Assembly (NCBI RefSeq): GCF_964204645.1
Contig: NC_134030.1
Location: forward strand, 19,535,110-19,599,109
From: Tubulanus polymorphus
Lineage: Eukaryota; Nemertea; Palaeonemertea; Tubulaniformes; Tubulanidae
DNA length: 64,000 nt
Direction: 5' to 3'
Program-made: the position numbers and the translations under genes
Shown: in pieces, positions 8,807 through 25,210 of the stretch
Layout of the letters: each line of letters starts with the position of its first letter
Numbering within the stretch: the first letter of the stretch is position 1
Notes under the pieces: generated by a model
Told to the model about the DNA's origin: nothing
Seen by the model: only the letters and a program-made list of their open reading frames with translations
Databases searched by the model: none

Positions 8807-11370
8807 ATGATATCGGATAAAATGCTCGCTTCAGTCGTACTCTTTTTGGTAATATTAAACCGTAAGTCTTTATTACGTACATCGTTCAGCTTTCGTCTGA
8901 TTTCATTGTCCTGCTTTTCCGCGGAATACATATTAAATTGAATTGAATTCAGATTTCGCTCGGTTATAAATGTTTTTCCAGCCTTATTTTTGCTATCGCT
9001 TTGTTGGGACGATATAATGCGACATAGGTCAATTCGCCGATTAAGAAATTTACTTGCAATACGATCAAAAGCAATGCCGAACTGACCTCATCACAATATC
9101 GACGAGATTCAGATTATCATGTCTTCCACGCTGAAGTTCAGGCTGCCATCACGTATGAAATTGTAGCATAAAGTCGTAAAAGGTGGATTCCGAAAAACCG
9201 AAGGGTGGGGACCGATCGATGTGCTGCTTGTTGCAGCTCAAAGGTCTCTTCGAAATTCAATTCAACTTTCATTCGGTGCCGACTTCATGAAATTAATTAA
9301 TCCGACATGAACAAACAATGATACCTTGTTTTTAATTCTGCTGATCTTAAAACTTTATCCGGCTAGCCGCCTATACCTCTACATCATTGTAATTCATTTA
9401 GATGTACATGCAAGTGGATTCGTTAAGGTTGGCGATCCGCCAGAAAATATTCGAGGAGGAGGGACGCTGGGAGCGAATTTGATGTATAACGTGACATTTC
9501 CTGCTGATGGTACAGTATACGGTTGGGAGTTCTACGTGATACGTGTCGCCCCCTGTCGGATATGGATAACGATTTGGAGAAAATCTGATGTTAATGAACT
9601 GAACGTGACACTAATCGCAAAAACACGTTTACAATACGCGGATCTGGGAGTACAAACTTTGTTATACAACGCTACTGACAGAATAAAGGTATTTAGAATA
9701 AAAGGCTTTACTTTCACTAACGGTATCAATGAAAATTTAGATGCGAAAATACGTTGCGCTTGGACTCCCAGTATTGCGATAGAACGCTTGTTACAACTAA
9801 CATTCATCCTCATTCATAGAAACATGATCACTTTTCAGGTGAAAGCCGGTGATTTTTTGGGCATCGCCCACAAGGTCCCCGACCCCGGGAATCAAGGGCA
9901 CTGCATTTCGAACAAAGGTTTCGGAACTCTTACAAATCTTTGCACGCGCGTTGTGAATACTGCAAAGTTTGATATATATTCACAATCGATTGGATCGACC
10001 AAAACGATGCCACAAAACAGATTTAAGTGTCGGCAATATTCAATAGCTGCTTTATTTTTACCGATTGATGGTAAGTCATGAAATTGATTAAAAACGTTCC
10101 GGTAACCTAATGCTTTTACTTCTTACAGTGTTTTGGCGTTGAATTGGTGTTTTAAGCAATGAGTCTTTAAGAAAATAGCGCCATATAAAACGATACTTAA
10201 ATACCATTATTATTATGATAATGATTACAATCATTTTCATAAGTATTATTATTATTTTCATTAGTTTTATTGTTATTATTCCCATAAGTATTATTATATA
10301 TCGTTGATTTCCTATCTATCTAAGTCTATACTGTGTAGCACTTTTTGGCGCCAGTAAAACCGTTTCAAAATTGCAAAACGATTTTCTTCTATTATATTGA
10401 TGCATTTTTTAGTCGTGAGTGTGTAAGTTTACGCTATGCGTCCTCGATGTTTCGACAACAGTAAAACGTACCAATATCGAAAATGCATCGCGTGTGTCTC
10501 ATCTTATCATCGATATCAAAAGTGCCTTTAAAAATATTTTTCAAATAAAGGTTGTAACATCTACCGTGCAGAGAAGAACCGTTTTGACCTATATCGTGAT
10601 ATTAATGTTTGTCATGTGCTTCCCGGGCTTGCGAATGCCTTCTTAATAATGAATTAAGTATCATGAAGTGGTTGTAATCGGTTCCATAAGTTTTTCGATG
10701 GCCTCAATGCACGTATGATGTTGAAAATTGACAAGCCGGTTTGAGTGCTTACGCTGGCTGCAATTCAAAGGCCGTGATCCCGTCGTGAGGTCGTCAGTCC
10801 ACGATCCAAACGACGCAAATCAAAACAAGCCAGCAAAAAATTCCAGGAAATGTAGGGTTCGACCCCGAAAGCAGTGTCAGAGTGCCAGCGCTTATTACCG
10901 GAGCCATCAAGGCCACGAGCTGATTGAAGTTTACATTACTTAAAGCCTAACTCCAATCCTAACCCTCTCATAATGATCGTTACCCCTAAACTCTACCCCT
11001 TATTCCTATAATCACGATTCCTATAATCACGGTTGAAAGAGCCGCCATCTTTATGCATCGATAAACTAGTCTGTGAAATAGATGATGAGCATGTGCAGTT
11101 TGAGTGATATTGTAATCAAATGAAACACTTTCAGATTATCGCTCACCAGCGCTGTATGCCGAATATAAATACACTACGGCTTCAAACGATGTGATTGAAT
11201 CGGCTGCTGGACACAGTTTGTTGACGTGCGCCGCCTGGTGTGCCAGATCGAAGCTCTGTATGTCGTATCAACATTTCGACGCGCAGAAAATATGTCAACT
11301 GATCAACAGAAAAGCACCACGAGCTCAACGAGCATCAAGCGATTCCAAGGGATGGAAGGCTTATGGATAA
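8807..11370 (+). CDS. Secreted PAN/apple-domain protein, complete gene
   Basis: Exons: 8807-8861, 9402-9688, 9839-10070 and 11135-11370. Exon 1 encodes a signal peptide (MISDKMLASVVLFLVILN) and splices in phase 1 to a sequence giving HVHA/SGFVKVG, a good cleavage site. The second part (GWEFYVIRVAPCRIWITIWR, VKAGDFLGIAHK) reads as an extracellular beta-sandwich found next to adhesive domains in invertebrate secreted proteins; I do not name the family. The last exon has a PAN/apple-like cysteine pattern (LLTCAAWCARSKLCMSY...CQL) and ends at TAA 11368-11370. The 150-base stretch 9689-9838 has GT-AG ends and a length divisible by three with no stop, so it could be retained; I treat it as an intron because removal joins IK to VKAGDFLGI cleanly. 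Likely a secreted recognition or adhesion protein. Confidence 0.75.
10200..10300. repeat. Imperfect (ATT)n tract in intron
   Basis: A/T-only trinucleotide-like repeats lie inside the last intron of the PAN-domain gene. The rest of that intron (10301-11134) shows no recognised feature. Confidence 0.6.
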
Positions 11371-12242
11371 AATGACATTTAAACGCTAAAATATATCTTA
11401 GGAGATTAGGGAACCAAATGGGGAGGTGCAACGCCAGGATTTCCCGCCAGATGGCGCGACGAATGCTCAGTCTTTCGTTCTCAAAATCATTCGAACTGAA
11501 TTTTTAGGCTCCCGAATTATGATTTGACGCAACAGATTCATTTTCTACTTAGCTATTGGTGTAGTTTCCATAGTATTTGATCTACGTGTTGAAGAGGAAA
11601 GTTCATTCGGTTTTCATTGAAACGTAGAAGGAATTCAACGCGAAAGACCGAGTAACTACTAGCGAACCTGGCGGATCCTTGCTTGCCACAGGAGCGTTTC
11701 GTAGTTCCCCATATCCATAGAACCGATAACAATACAAACATTTTTCTTATAAGTAAGACTAGTTTATTGACGACGCGAACGTTTTTTGCATCATGGCTTG
11801 TATAGTATACGTCATCCTCACCAGGGGAAATGCAAATGAATTGAATGAATGAACCTACAGATGTATATATGTAAAATAAGGTCGTTGTATGGCGAGTGCA
11901 CAAAACTCTTAGCTCTTTACGCTCCGTGCTAGCGAGAGTTTGATTACTTGTATGACTGCTTTTGACACTTCAACTTTTGGACAGCGAGCTTTCTCATGCC
12001 TAGCACCAAGATTTGTGCCATCTAAATCTGGATCAGTTTGACAGACATCTCAAAACCACCTTGTTCTGTGAATATTACGATAAGATTTTCCCAGAGGGCG
12101 CAATTGAACCGTATATTATCGGATCCCTTATTATTGGATCGACGTATAAGAACAATTCATTATTATTATTATTAATTCACAGGAGCCTTGTTAACTAGGT
12201 GTTCAATAAGTAAAACGAGACCGAGAGACGTTACCAGACTTT

Positions 12243-12620
12243 ACTGGTCAGGCCCGTAGCCAGGAGGGGTTCGTCCGTTCTAACGAACCCCCTGTTTAGA
12301 AAGTGCCCTTTATAATTTCATTAGAATAATATCTTTGATTCAAATTGCGACGCGTTCAGGGAGCATCTAAAAACGAATTTCCTACCAGTATTAGTAAGAG
12401 GAAATGTAACACGTCACGATGACGATGACCCAAGTTCGATAGCGAGTAAAATATTCGCTAGATGCTCGGGGAATAGTTTTCGAAAGATTTTCTGCGGGTA
12501 GGCCCTCGGACTGGGCGTTGCAACAGCGGTGCTTGCTTTTCGAAGATACCGAACATGTCAATTAGTCCCATTTTTGTGATCTAAGAACGCCCCTTACAAA
12601 ATCCTAGCTACGGGCTTGAA
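12243..12620. mobile_element. Foldback element with CCCGTAGC ends
   Basis: The left end AGGCCCGTAGCCAGGAGGGG and the right end CCTAGCTACGGGCTTGA are imperfect inverted repeats around about 340 bases without an ORF. Relatives with GGCCGT.../...ACGGGCC(T) or ACGGGTC ends are at 47672-47812 and 48385-48612. From 11371 to 12242 I see only dispersed repeat fragments. Confidence 0.6.
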
Positions 12621-13110
12621 TAGTTAATTCATTTATTTGTGGTGCGAGTTGTCGCTACTTGCGCAGTCGCATCATCAGGTAAATGGGAGATTTTAAGTGT
12701 TAATTAGTTTTATTTGAGATATTTTGAGTATTTCAAGTGTTGTCTATGTACATTTAAGATAATGGACGTGCCGCTTCAGAATTGTTGTCGGTTTGTGCTC
12801 TCATATTTGCTATATTCTATTACTACTCTCTGCCACGCGTCACTATGGCGACAATTTTAATGAAAATTCATTAAAAAATCGGAGGCTCGCTGACGATATC
12901 TGCGTTGCAGAAATAAACCGATTGTTTGCACTGCTTGAATTGACTGCTCCTGTCCCCGAAATAACTGGATTAATCTTTGCAAAAATACACCTTCCCCTCG
13001 TACTTATCCCTTCAAACCATCTAAATATACCAAAAGGAGTATTTATCATTGATAAACGGGAGGCCAGTTGGACATTCACGGCTTGAATTCAAGATATGTC
13101 TATGAACAAT

Positions 13111-13317
13111 TTATAGTTCTTTAGTAAATAACGATGGAAGATTCAAAACCACTACGGAATTCAGACCAAACGACTGAACTACATCATCGAGATCTGGGAC
13201 TCCGGTTCGTTCGATCGATCTGAACTGATCCGTTCTCGCAATCGTAATGATAAATATTCCGCCTTTAGATAAGGATGATTTTAAATGTTTTATCGATTGA
13301 TCTTCGGGTCTAGTAAA
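13111..13317 (-). other. Possible unrecognised exon
   Basis: On the minus strand an open stretch of about 68 codons has protein-like composition (SLSKGGIFIITIARTD, VPDLDDVVQSFGLNS, VVVLNLPSLFTKEL) and ends at a stop at 13111-13113. It has no ATG; an AG (acceptor TTTACTAG) lies near its 5' side. Another minus frame at 12843-13079 shows no family either. I recognise nothing. It could be a terminal exon, a repeat-derived fragment or chance. Confidence 0.2.
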
Positions 13318-14444
13318 CACTCAGTTCATTTCGTGTTTTCGAGTATCGCCTCTGTAATATGTGTTGTCAGTATATCAAGTACTTCGTATGAAGCCAACAG
13401 GTTACATGATATTGGATTTTTCGGCGCATTCGAGTGTTTCGCCTTCAAACATTTGGTGAGAATTGTTTGCTAACTATCTTCAAAAAGTCGATTTTAATTA
13501 TACGAATAAATTAATGAATAATTGATAAATAGTGTTCACGATGTCGATGCATACGCTCCACAAGATCACTGTTGTTTTCATTGAACAACCATCGAGAATC
13601 CAATTATATTTCAAGTCTATGTTGAAATCATCAAAACGACGGTGAAAAACAAATTGAATTGGAGTGTTTGTTACTGCCTGTTCCTCTCTGTGTGACTATG
13701 AATACGATTATGCAGCGTTAGGGCATATCAGTTTTAAACAGAAAAGTGGTGCATCAAACAAACAGATTGCATGGTTCCGTGAAAAGCGAATGCTACCTGC
13801 TGGCCGCGGTGCACCTACGGTTGTTTAACTGAATCACTGATTCGTCCGTTATATGAGATAATGAAGATTCAAATTCCTAGCGACCTATGGCCGAAATAGA
13901 TCTTTGGAACGTGAGAACATTAATGAAACTATAAGACGTATATCATAGGCCAAAAGACGACCGTATAGACGTTATACAGAATAGTTTTTATTTTCCATAC
14001 CGAAGAAAATGCGAATAGGTGAAAAAAATTGGTAGCCGTTTGATTTGAACATTAACGAATACGCAAGCTTTGAGAAAACTCAACAGCGCATTTACTTGAA
14101 ATCCAGAAGTCAATGTGCTATACTAATTACTTGTTCATGATGCGTAGCACGTTGCAGCACAACGAGGGCAGGAATCGATCCCGTATCATTGTTATAGGTA
14201 GGACTGTCTCTGTTCCGTATGACTTCCCCTATGCCTCTATTTGACCAGGGGTCAGTTGCTCAAAAGTTGGTTGAAGATAACCGGCAGGTAAATACCATAG
14301 TGACAAGGACGTTCTAATTGCCACTATGTCAACTATCCACTGGTTAACTGTAACCTACTTGCTGCAGTTCCACAGTTTTGAGTTAAGATTTGACTCTTAA
14401 GTTAACTCATCGTAAATGAACTAAGGTTAACTCCAACGCACAAC

Positions 14445-14713
14445 ACTGTGGAACTGGATAAATGAAGAAATCCCACACTTCGAATTTGAAATTATACTAT
14501 CAAATTTATTATTACGAAACCACAACGTTTCGGCTGTTGACTAACAGCCATCATCAGGTGGAATGATGATGGCTGTTAGTCAACAGCCGAAACGTCGTGG
14601 TTTCGTAACAATAAATTTGATAGTATAATTTCAAATTCGAAGTGTGGGATTTCTTCATTTATCTACAGTTTACACGGATTATAGTGTTTATTCGACAACT
14701 ACTGTGGAACTGG
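14445..14713. mobile_element. Palindromic insertion with hammerhead-like core and 13-bp target duplication
   Basis: The sequence ACTGTGGAACTGG occurs at 14445-14457 and again at 14701-14713, flanking the insert 14458-14700 as a target-site duplication. The insert is mostly a near-perfect palindrome (about 14459-14662, arms near 100 bases) whose centre holds CAACAGCCGAAACG in both orientations. On the minus strand 14520-14561 contains a hammerhead-ribozyme-like motif (listed separately). It resembles two Penelope-like element ends fused head to head. Confidence 0.65.
14520..14561 (-). ncRNA. Hammerhead ribozyme-like motif (Penelope-associated type)
   Basis: Read on the minus strand: CCAC, core CTGATGA, one extra T, helix II GGCTGTT/AACAGCC with loop AGTC, core GAAA, then CGTT and GTGG. 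The flanks CCAC and GTGG can pair as helix I. AACGTT is self-complementary, so helix III could form only between two molecules, as known for dimeric hammerheads linked to Penelope-like elements. The pattern is visible; activity is inferred. Confidence 0.55.
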
Positions 14714-15232
14714 GTCCTTGTGAGTAACAGGCACCAGGTTAGAAGTTCCCTGTCGTGCGGAAACACTATGGCGGCGAGTTTTTGAAAAAAGACCGTGTAT
14801 TTTCAACGTTCAAATCTAACTTATAATTTGGATCATAAACTCAGCTGAGATGATTTCAATCCGCATTGGGCTACCGGCACAGACTAGATGGCGCAACGAT
14901 ACGTTCTGCAGTAATAATTGGTTCAATCATTTTGATGAAATTGTAAATGGACTTTTACGCTTCCAAATCATAAAATAATCAAATTTAATCCATAAAAAAC
15001 ATACGATTCACTTTCTCACTCAAGTATGCGGGATAAGTTTTACTGAAAATTGATTTACGTAATATTAGAAGAATCGATTCTAATTAGTGAAAATCGAGTA
15101 ACCACTTGCGACACCTAGCCGACCCCACACAGTCCTCACTGACAACACAGTAAGCGTTGCTAGTACCCCAAATCGGTGAAAAATTAAAGAAAAGCAACTT
15201 CCATGTCGTCCTTGTTCATTTGACACGTGTCA

Positions 15233-19574
<4,342 letters not shown>

Positions 19575-19771
19575 ATTGAAGTCAATATTTTCGTTTATCT
19601 ATCACTGATAAAAATAAATATATAGAAGGCATAGTTTTAGCTTTAATCATAAAACAATTTCGTGTCGATAAAGATCTGCTTGCAGTGGTTTCTGAAAAAT
19701 ATAGCAATACAGCTATACGTACAAAAAAACGGTACTTCAAATTCCAACATCAGCAGTGATATTTTACTTAC

Positions 19772-19945
19772 GGTTTCTGGCGGCGAAGTTCACAATATGT
19801 TCAATAATCATTCGAAAATATAATAATATAGGCGCGGTATAGATTTTGCTTAGAAAGAAATTGTATAAAGTGCAAACATGAACTGAAATGCTTTCCAGCC
19901 ACTTGATATTAAAAATCATTGCCAACGTGCAGTCGAACCAATAAG
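19772..19945 (-). promoter_or_regulatory. Shared promoter/leader-exon module, copy A (lectin 15233-19574)
   Basis: On the minus strand a conserved segment runs from the GTTGGC/CACTTTATAC words through a TATA-like CCTATATTATTATATTTTCG (19813-19832) to a leader exon ending GCCGCCAGAAACC at 19772, directly before the donor GTAAGT (19766-19771). Copies with the same order are at 23910, 32023 and (other strand) 34945. The transcription start is not determined. Confidence 0.6.
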
Positions 19946-20180
19946 CGATTTACAGTATTTGACTCCAATTGGTTTTGTTCTTTATTTCATATTCAAATGT
20001 ATTTTGTATGATCTTTTATAATCTGATCGTTGATAAAGAAATAACAGAGGTTCCAAAGGCAAGTTCTATATTGGGTGATTATTCAATTATATTTAACGTG
20101 TCAATCTGAGAACTCAATGGAAAATGAAAACACCGGGTATCTAAAATGTCAGCACACTTCACGGTATTTCCCCCACAAAA

Positions 20181-20700
20181 GACATTTTCAATCAAGAACT
20201 GATCGTCCACACTTCACATGTGGTCAGAACTTCACCTGAGATATTTCTAATCGAAAATGAACTACAGACACCAGACATTAGACATTTTATCAGCACACTT
20301 TCAAAAACTGATCGTCCACACTTCGCATGTGTTCAGTGCTTCACCTGAGACATTTTTAATTGAAAATGAACTACAAACAGCAGGCATTAGACATTTTATC
20401 AGCGCACTTTCAAAAACTGATCGTCCACACTTCACATGTGTCCAGAACTTCACCTGAGACATTTCTAATTGAACTACAAACACCAGATATTAGACATTTT
20501 ATCAGCACACTTTCAAAAACTGCTCGTCCACACATTACATGTGTTCAGTGATTCATCTGAGACATTTTAATTGCAAATGAAATGAACCCCAAACACCATA
20601 CATATTAAGATATTTTATTAGCACACTTCGACAAAAATCCAAAACCTGGTCATCTACACTAAACACACGTGTTCAGAACTTCACGTGAGAGACATTCATA
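20181..20700. repeat. Minisatellite, 105-110 bp unit (array A)
   Basis: About five units, each containing CAAAAACTGATCGTCCACAC, TTCACCTGAGACATTT and CAGACATTAGACATTTTATC. The GATCGTCC word recurs at about 20201, 20310, 20419 and, changed, 20521. The array lies just upstream of the leader-exon module of the lectin gene. Confidence 0.85.
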
Positions 20701-20721
20701 ATTGAAATCAAGCGAATAAAT

Positions 20722-21060
20722 GAGTGTGGGAACAGATGGGAACACAATACAAGGAGCACGTGCTTCCGTCTCAATTTCCCCGAGGTCTTTTGAAAATACA
20801 ACTCGGCAATATTTTTCAGGGCATTTTTTTCTACAAGCAACCAGACACCAGTCCACAGCACAACGTAGCTCATATCTGTTGAATGTGTGTAAATCGCATG
20901 AAAATGCACTGAAATTCCAGAATTTGCCAGACCCTTGTTTCGGTCGCGTGGATACTAACATGCCCTTTTTATTTCTTTCTGCTTCTGCCACGAGTCTGCT
21001 GCTGGATCCATCCATGTGAGCACACGAGCAACGGATGTTCAAAGTCTTATGATTGGTCAG
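20722..21060. other. Insertion interrupting the upstream homology
   Basis: Sequence left and right of this segment aligns with 25215-25330, which lacks it, so it is extra DNA of about 330 bases. A minus frame of 134 codons crosses it and its flanks but has no recognisable domain. Likely a small insertion of unknown kind. Confidence 0.4.
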
Positions 21061-21766
21061 CATACTATCAAAGTTAATCGTTCACAAACTCGTGACGAAA
21101 GTTTGAAAGTCTACGGATTGGTAAATACGTCAAACTGTATTATACGTTACAGTAATTAAGTACGTGGTCCACATTGTTATGGGAATGAAAGTTATTCCAA
21201 AATTGTATTCCAGCCGCTATAGGTTGTAAAAAATATCTCAATGGTGAAAACATGTGTTCTGAAAGCAGACCGGAGTGGGGCTTTTTCGTACCTGATTCGA
21301 GCAAATATCATACGTCAGCCGTTTTATCGAGGTCAAATAAATCGATTATAAGTAGTTTATCGGGCTTGTTCGATCGGCTTGCACTTAACGTTAATCAAAA
21401 AAAGAAAATATCTAAGCCATGTGCATTATATACATTACATATCCGAGAATAAAAGCAAGTGCTTTTTAAAAACCCATTTAATAGTCAGTCTGCAATATAC
21501 TTTACCACCAATATTCAAAACTGGCATCGACAACAGCTGCTCCAAGGTCGCGATATAAAAACGCTCAAAACACACGTTCGATCGCGGCTTTTGTGTCGGC
21601 GCATAGGGAAAAACAGGCGAGTCAAGGCCGGACCCACTAATAGTACATAGAATGAAAAACAGGTCCCACGTTGCCAGAGGGAAGGTGATCAATAACGTTC
21701 TATTAAACATTTAAATGCTATCTTGAATACATATAGCGTCATAAGGCGCGGAGGAAGTGCTCCTAT

Positions 21767-21810
21767 TATTCCTGAAGATGACTATTAGGATATAGTCGAA
21801 ACGTTGAAAT
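21767..21810 (+). ncRNA. Hammerhead ribozyme-like motif
   Basis: Core CTGAAGA, extra T, helix II GACTAT/ATAGTC with loop TAGGAT, core GAAA, then CGTT. Flanks TTC and GAA can form a short helix I. The downstream word GTGGGATTCT (about 21855) is shared with the elements at 14458 and 27500. A degenerate relative in both orientations is at 56085-56135. Confidence 0.5.
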
Positions 21811-22230
21811 AAACTACTATCTCGAAGTTTCATTTTCGGACTTTTTATTATCATTGTGGGATTCTCTCCTCATCGCGTCTACACGGATATAGTGTTCTAC
21901 CAATCGTGTTCCTAAATGATTTCAACTAATATACCAGTTGCCCACTCAGACTTTGAATGTAAAATCCGAGAGGCGTTGTTTATAAAATTAGATAGTCCTT
22001 AAACTTACAATTGTTTCAAAATGGATCCTCATTCATTTTAAATGTATTTCGTTAATCTGGCCTGTCCTGGTTGTTGAAAGGTTATATTATGTAACCTTCT
22101 GCTATTTTAAGCACCACTGTTGACCTGTTTCTGTAAACTTATATCTTAATGTACCGCAGTTTTGCATCATTTGTAACTTGTCTTGAGAAGGGGTATATGT
22201 TAACCCGAAAACGTTCGACTTATTCAACAT

Positions 22231-22345
<115 letters not shown>

Positions 22346-22387
22346 TCGAATAGCAATACAGATTAATGTGTTCAATATTCAATCGTC

Positions 22388-22393
22388 TTTATT
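22388..22393 (-). terminator. Polyadenylation signal AATAAA of the WSC gene
   Basis: TTTATT on the + strand is AATAAA on the minus strand, about 40 bases after the stop codon at 22432. Confidence 0.6.
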
Positions 22394-22431
22394 GAGGCTC
22401 TCAATCGATGAACATCGAATTTGTCGCATGA

Positions 22432-23534
22432 TTAGACATTTGAAGTAGCGTATACAGAGTTCCTCAATGTGCCTCCACATTTTGCCATTGTGTTTCCTAC
22501 GCATTTTACATTGCATTGAGATTCCTTTGCTGTACCATGCTTGCCAACACGGTTATTGCAGAAACATTGCCAACCGGTCTGAAGTCCAGCGAATCTGAAT
22601 CCTTAAAAGACACGATCTGATTAAGTGAATGGAATTATTACGATTTCGTATGTTACGTCAGGATCCCGCCTAGGACTAACCGCCAGAGAAGACTAACTGG
22701 AGAAGACGCATATCTCTTCATAGGACAGGCTGTGGCCTATCTAGGAAACCCCGCAGTTTTGGAACATGGTTCCCACAAACGGGTACATTTGATAACAGGA
22801 TTTGTATAACTCATTAAGAATCAGCGGTAGTTTCTTATACGAAGCGAATGTGCAAAGCAAAAAGTAAAATATCGTACCAACCTTTACGTTTACAAATCCG
22901 CTTGCATTTCTCGACAGTCATGCCTGTTCTATCACCAGCCTTACTCGGTATCATATCTCTGGCTGTCTGACTGTCTTTAAAACATCCGACGTAATTTCGA
23001 CATCCTGCAAAAAGAAAAAAAAAACGTCGGCAAAAACTCTCCATTAGATAGTATATGTTGATAGTCGGCTCAAATACTAATCATTCAATTAAACAGTTGC
23101 GCGACACGCCACTAGTCCGACAGGCTCGCATCCTATCATTTCAATCGTGGCGGAATTTTACACCAGGTATGAAAACGTTTACAGACTGTTAAGAAATGGC
23201 GAAAAGCGTTGTAGGTTCGTTTAGAAAGAAATGTTTTCAGGTTTCTGATAAGGTTTGTGCTGCAGTACTAGATCTAGTATGACTAGGCTGAACAAAGTGC
23301 AGGAGCATTAAGATTGTGTCGAATGAGATATTTCAGAAATAAATTTTAATGGTTCGTCGGATTTGTGGGATGTCGAAAAATCGGGGTGTCGGACTAGTGG
23401 GGTGTAACCACACTGCAGAAATATATATTTCTAAAACGTGAACTCGCGTGTACACATTCAATGAATAACGTACCTTCGATAACACTAATCACCACAATCA
23501 AGGCCAAGGCGATCAAGAGAGTTTTAGTAAGCAT
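22432..23534 (-). CDS. Small secreted WSC-domain protein, complete gene
   Basis: Minus-strand coding exons: 23474-23534, 22882-23004 and 22432-22601. Both joins are phase 1 with GT-AG borders and complete glycine codons. The 117-residue product has a signal peptide (MLTKTLLIALALIVVISVIE/G) and then one WSC domain that fills the mature protein: YVGCFKDSQTARDM, MTVEKCKRICKRKG, FRFAGLQTGWQCFCNN, ESQCNVKCVGNTMAKCGGTL, and a terminal VYATSNV. These are the hallmark blocks and all eight cysteines of a WSC module, a putative carbohydrate-binding domain. WSC is more often one module of a larger protein, so a stand-alone secreted copy is notable. Start: the ATG immediately follows a TTTCAG acceptor, so a leader exon lies upstream (23910). 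It sits between lectin genes and shares their upstream module. Confidence 0.85.
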
Positions 23535-23909
23535 TCTGAAAGCAAAGGAAAAATTTCCATCTTTCCATCAGTTAGAATAAATGAGACTGCAGATAAATGA
23601 GTTACACACAACCGCGTATTACGTGACAACTGAGACATTTTCATGCGTTTTTCCCCATCTAATAATTAACTTTACCTATGTTTTCAGCTACACAACAATA
23701 ATCCACCGATCGTGATCAGTTTTATAGTCTTCCGGTGTGTTTAATCTAAGCGGCTATAAAAAAATGGAATAACCATTGAACGAGTTGCAATACTCGATTT
23801 GAATATAACATTTTTGAAAAAATAATTAGATAGCACGATGACGGCGATTTGTAAGCGATTAAAACACTTTGGTAGAAAGTCATTTATTCTCAGGTGTTAT
23901 CCTACTTAC

Positions 23910-24085
23910 CGTTTCTGGCAGCGAATTTCACAATGTGTTCACTGATCATTCGGGAATATGATAATATAGGCGCGGTATCGATTTTGCTTAGAGAGAAAAT
24001 AGTTTCGAGTGCAAACATGAATGAAAATGATTTTCAGCCACTTGATTTTAAAAATTGTTACCAACGTGCGACCTAAACGAGCGAT
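23910..24085 (-). promoter_or_regulatory. Shared promoter/leader-exon module, copy B (WSC gene)
   Basis: Same order as the lectin module: AAATCGATACCGCGCCTATA at about 23964-23983, TATA-like CCTATATTATCATATTCCCG, then TTCGCTGCCAGAAACG ending at 23910 and donor GTAAGT (23904-23909). The leader would splice to the acceptor just before the WSC start codon. Confidence 0.6.
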
Positions 24086-24339
24086 TTACTTCGTTTGTCT
24101 CATTTGATATTATTTCATATTTAGTATTTAAATGCATATCTTGCCGTATGATTTTTTATACTTTGATTGTTGATGAGGAGTGATTACAAAGACTAGTTTC
24201 ATTCGGGGAAGTAATTTATTGAACGTTCCAATTTGCTGCCTGAGACCAAACGTTCAATTCTTCCCATTTTTGCAACACTCATACTCGATACTTCACCTGT
24301 ATTCTGCACAATACTTGTATAATTTCTAATTAAGGGTGA

Positions 24340-25210
24340 ATTACAACCACCGGGCATTAGACATTTTATCAGCACACTTTCAATAAACGATCTTCCACAC
24401 TTCATATGTGCTCAGGACTTCACCTGAGACATTTTTAAATGGAAATGAACTACAAACACCAGACGTAAGACACTTTATCGGCACACTTTCAAAAACTGAT
24501 CGTCAACACTTCACGTGTGTTCAGTGCTTCACCTGAGACATTCTTAATTGAAAATAAACTACAAACACCAGACATTAGACATTTTATCAGCACACTTTCA
24601 AAAACTGATCGTCAACACTTCACATGTGTTCAGTGCTTCACCTGAGACATTTCTAATTGAAATGAACTACAAACACCAGACATTAGACATTTCAAAAACT
24701 GATCGTCCACACTTCACATGTGTTCAGTGCTTCACCTGAGACATTTCTAATTGAAATGAACTACAAACACCAGATATCAGACATTTTGGGGAAGTAATCT
24801 ATTGAACGACGTGTCAATTTGCTACCTGAGATCAGGCGTTCAATTCTTCCCATGTTTGCAACACTCATACTCAATACTTCATCTGTATTCTGAACTACTT
24901 GTATAATTTCTAATTGGGGATGAATTACAACCACCGGACATTAGACATTTTATCAGCACACTTTTAAAAACTGATCGTCCACACTTCACATGTGTTCATA
25001 ACTTCACCCGAGACATTTTCAATTGAAAATGACTACAAACACCAGACATAAGACATTTTATCAGCACACTTTCAAAAAACGATCTTCCACACTTCGCATG
25101 TGCTCAGGACTTCACTTCAGAAATTTTTAAATGGAAATGAACTACAAACACCAGATATTAGACATTTTATCAGCATACTTTTAAGAACTGATTGTGTACA
25201 GTTGAACGGA
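24340..25210. repeat. Minisatellite, about 108 bp unit (array B)
   Basis: Seven to eight units of the same family as 20181-20700 (words GATCGTCMACACTTCACATG, TTCACCTGAGACATTTC). One unit is shortened near 24690. A partial copy of the flank (GGGGAAGTAATCTATTGAACG) at 24787-24930 divides the array in two, indicating that unit plus flank was duplicated. Confidence 0.85.

Noticed and set aside
20181-20700. CRISPR-like array
   Set aside because: Units are about 108 bp with no repeat/spacer alternation, and the host is an animal; this is a minisatellite.
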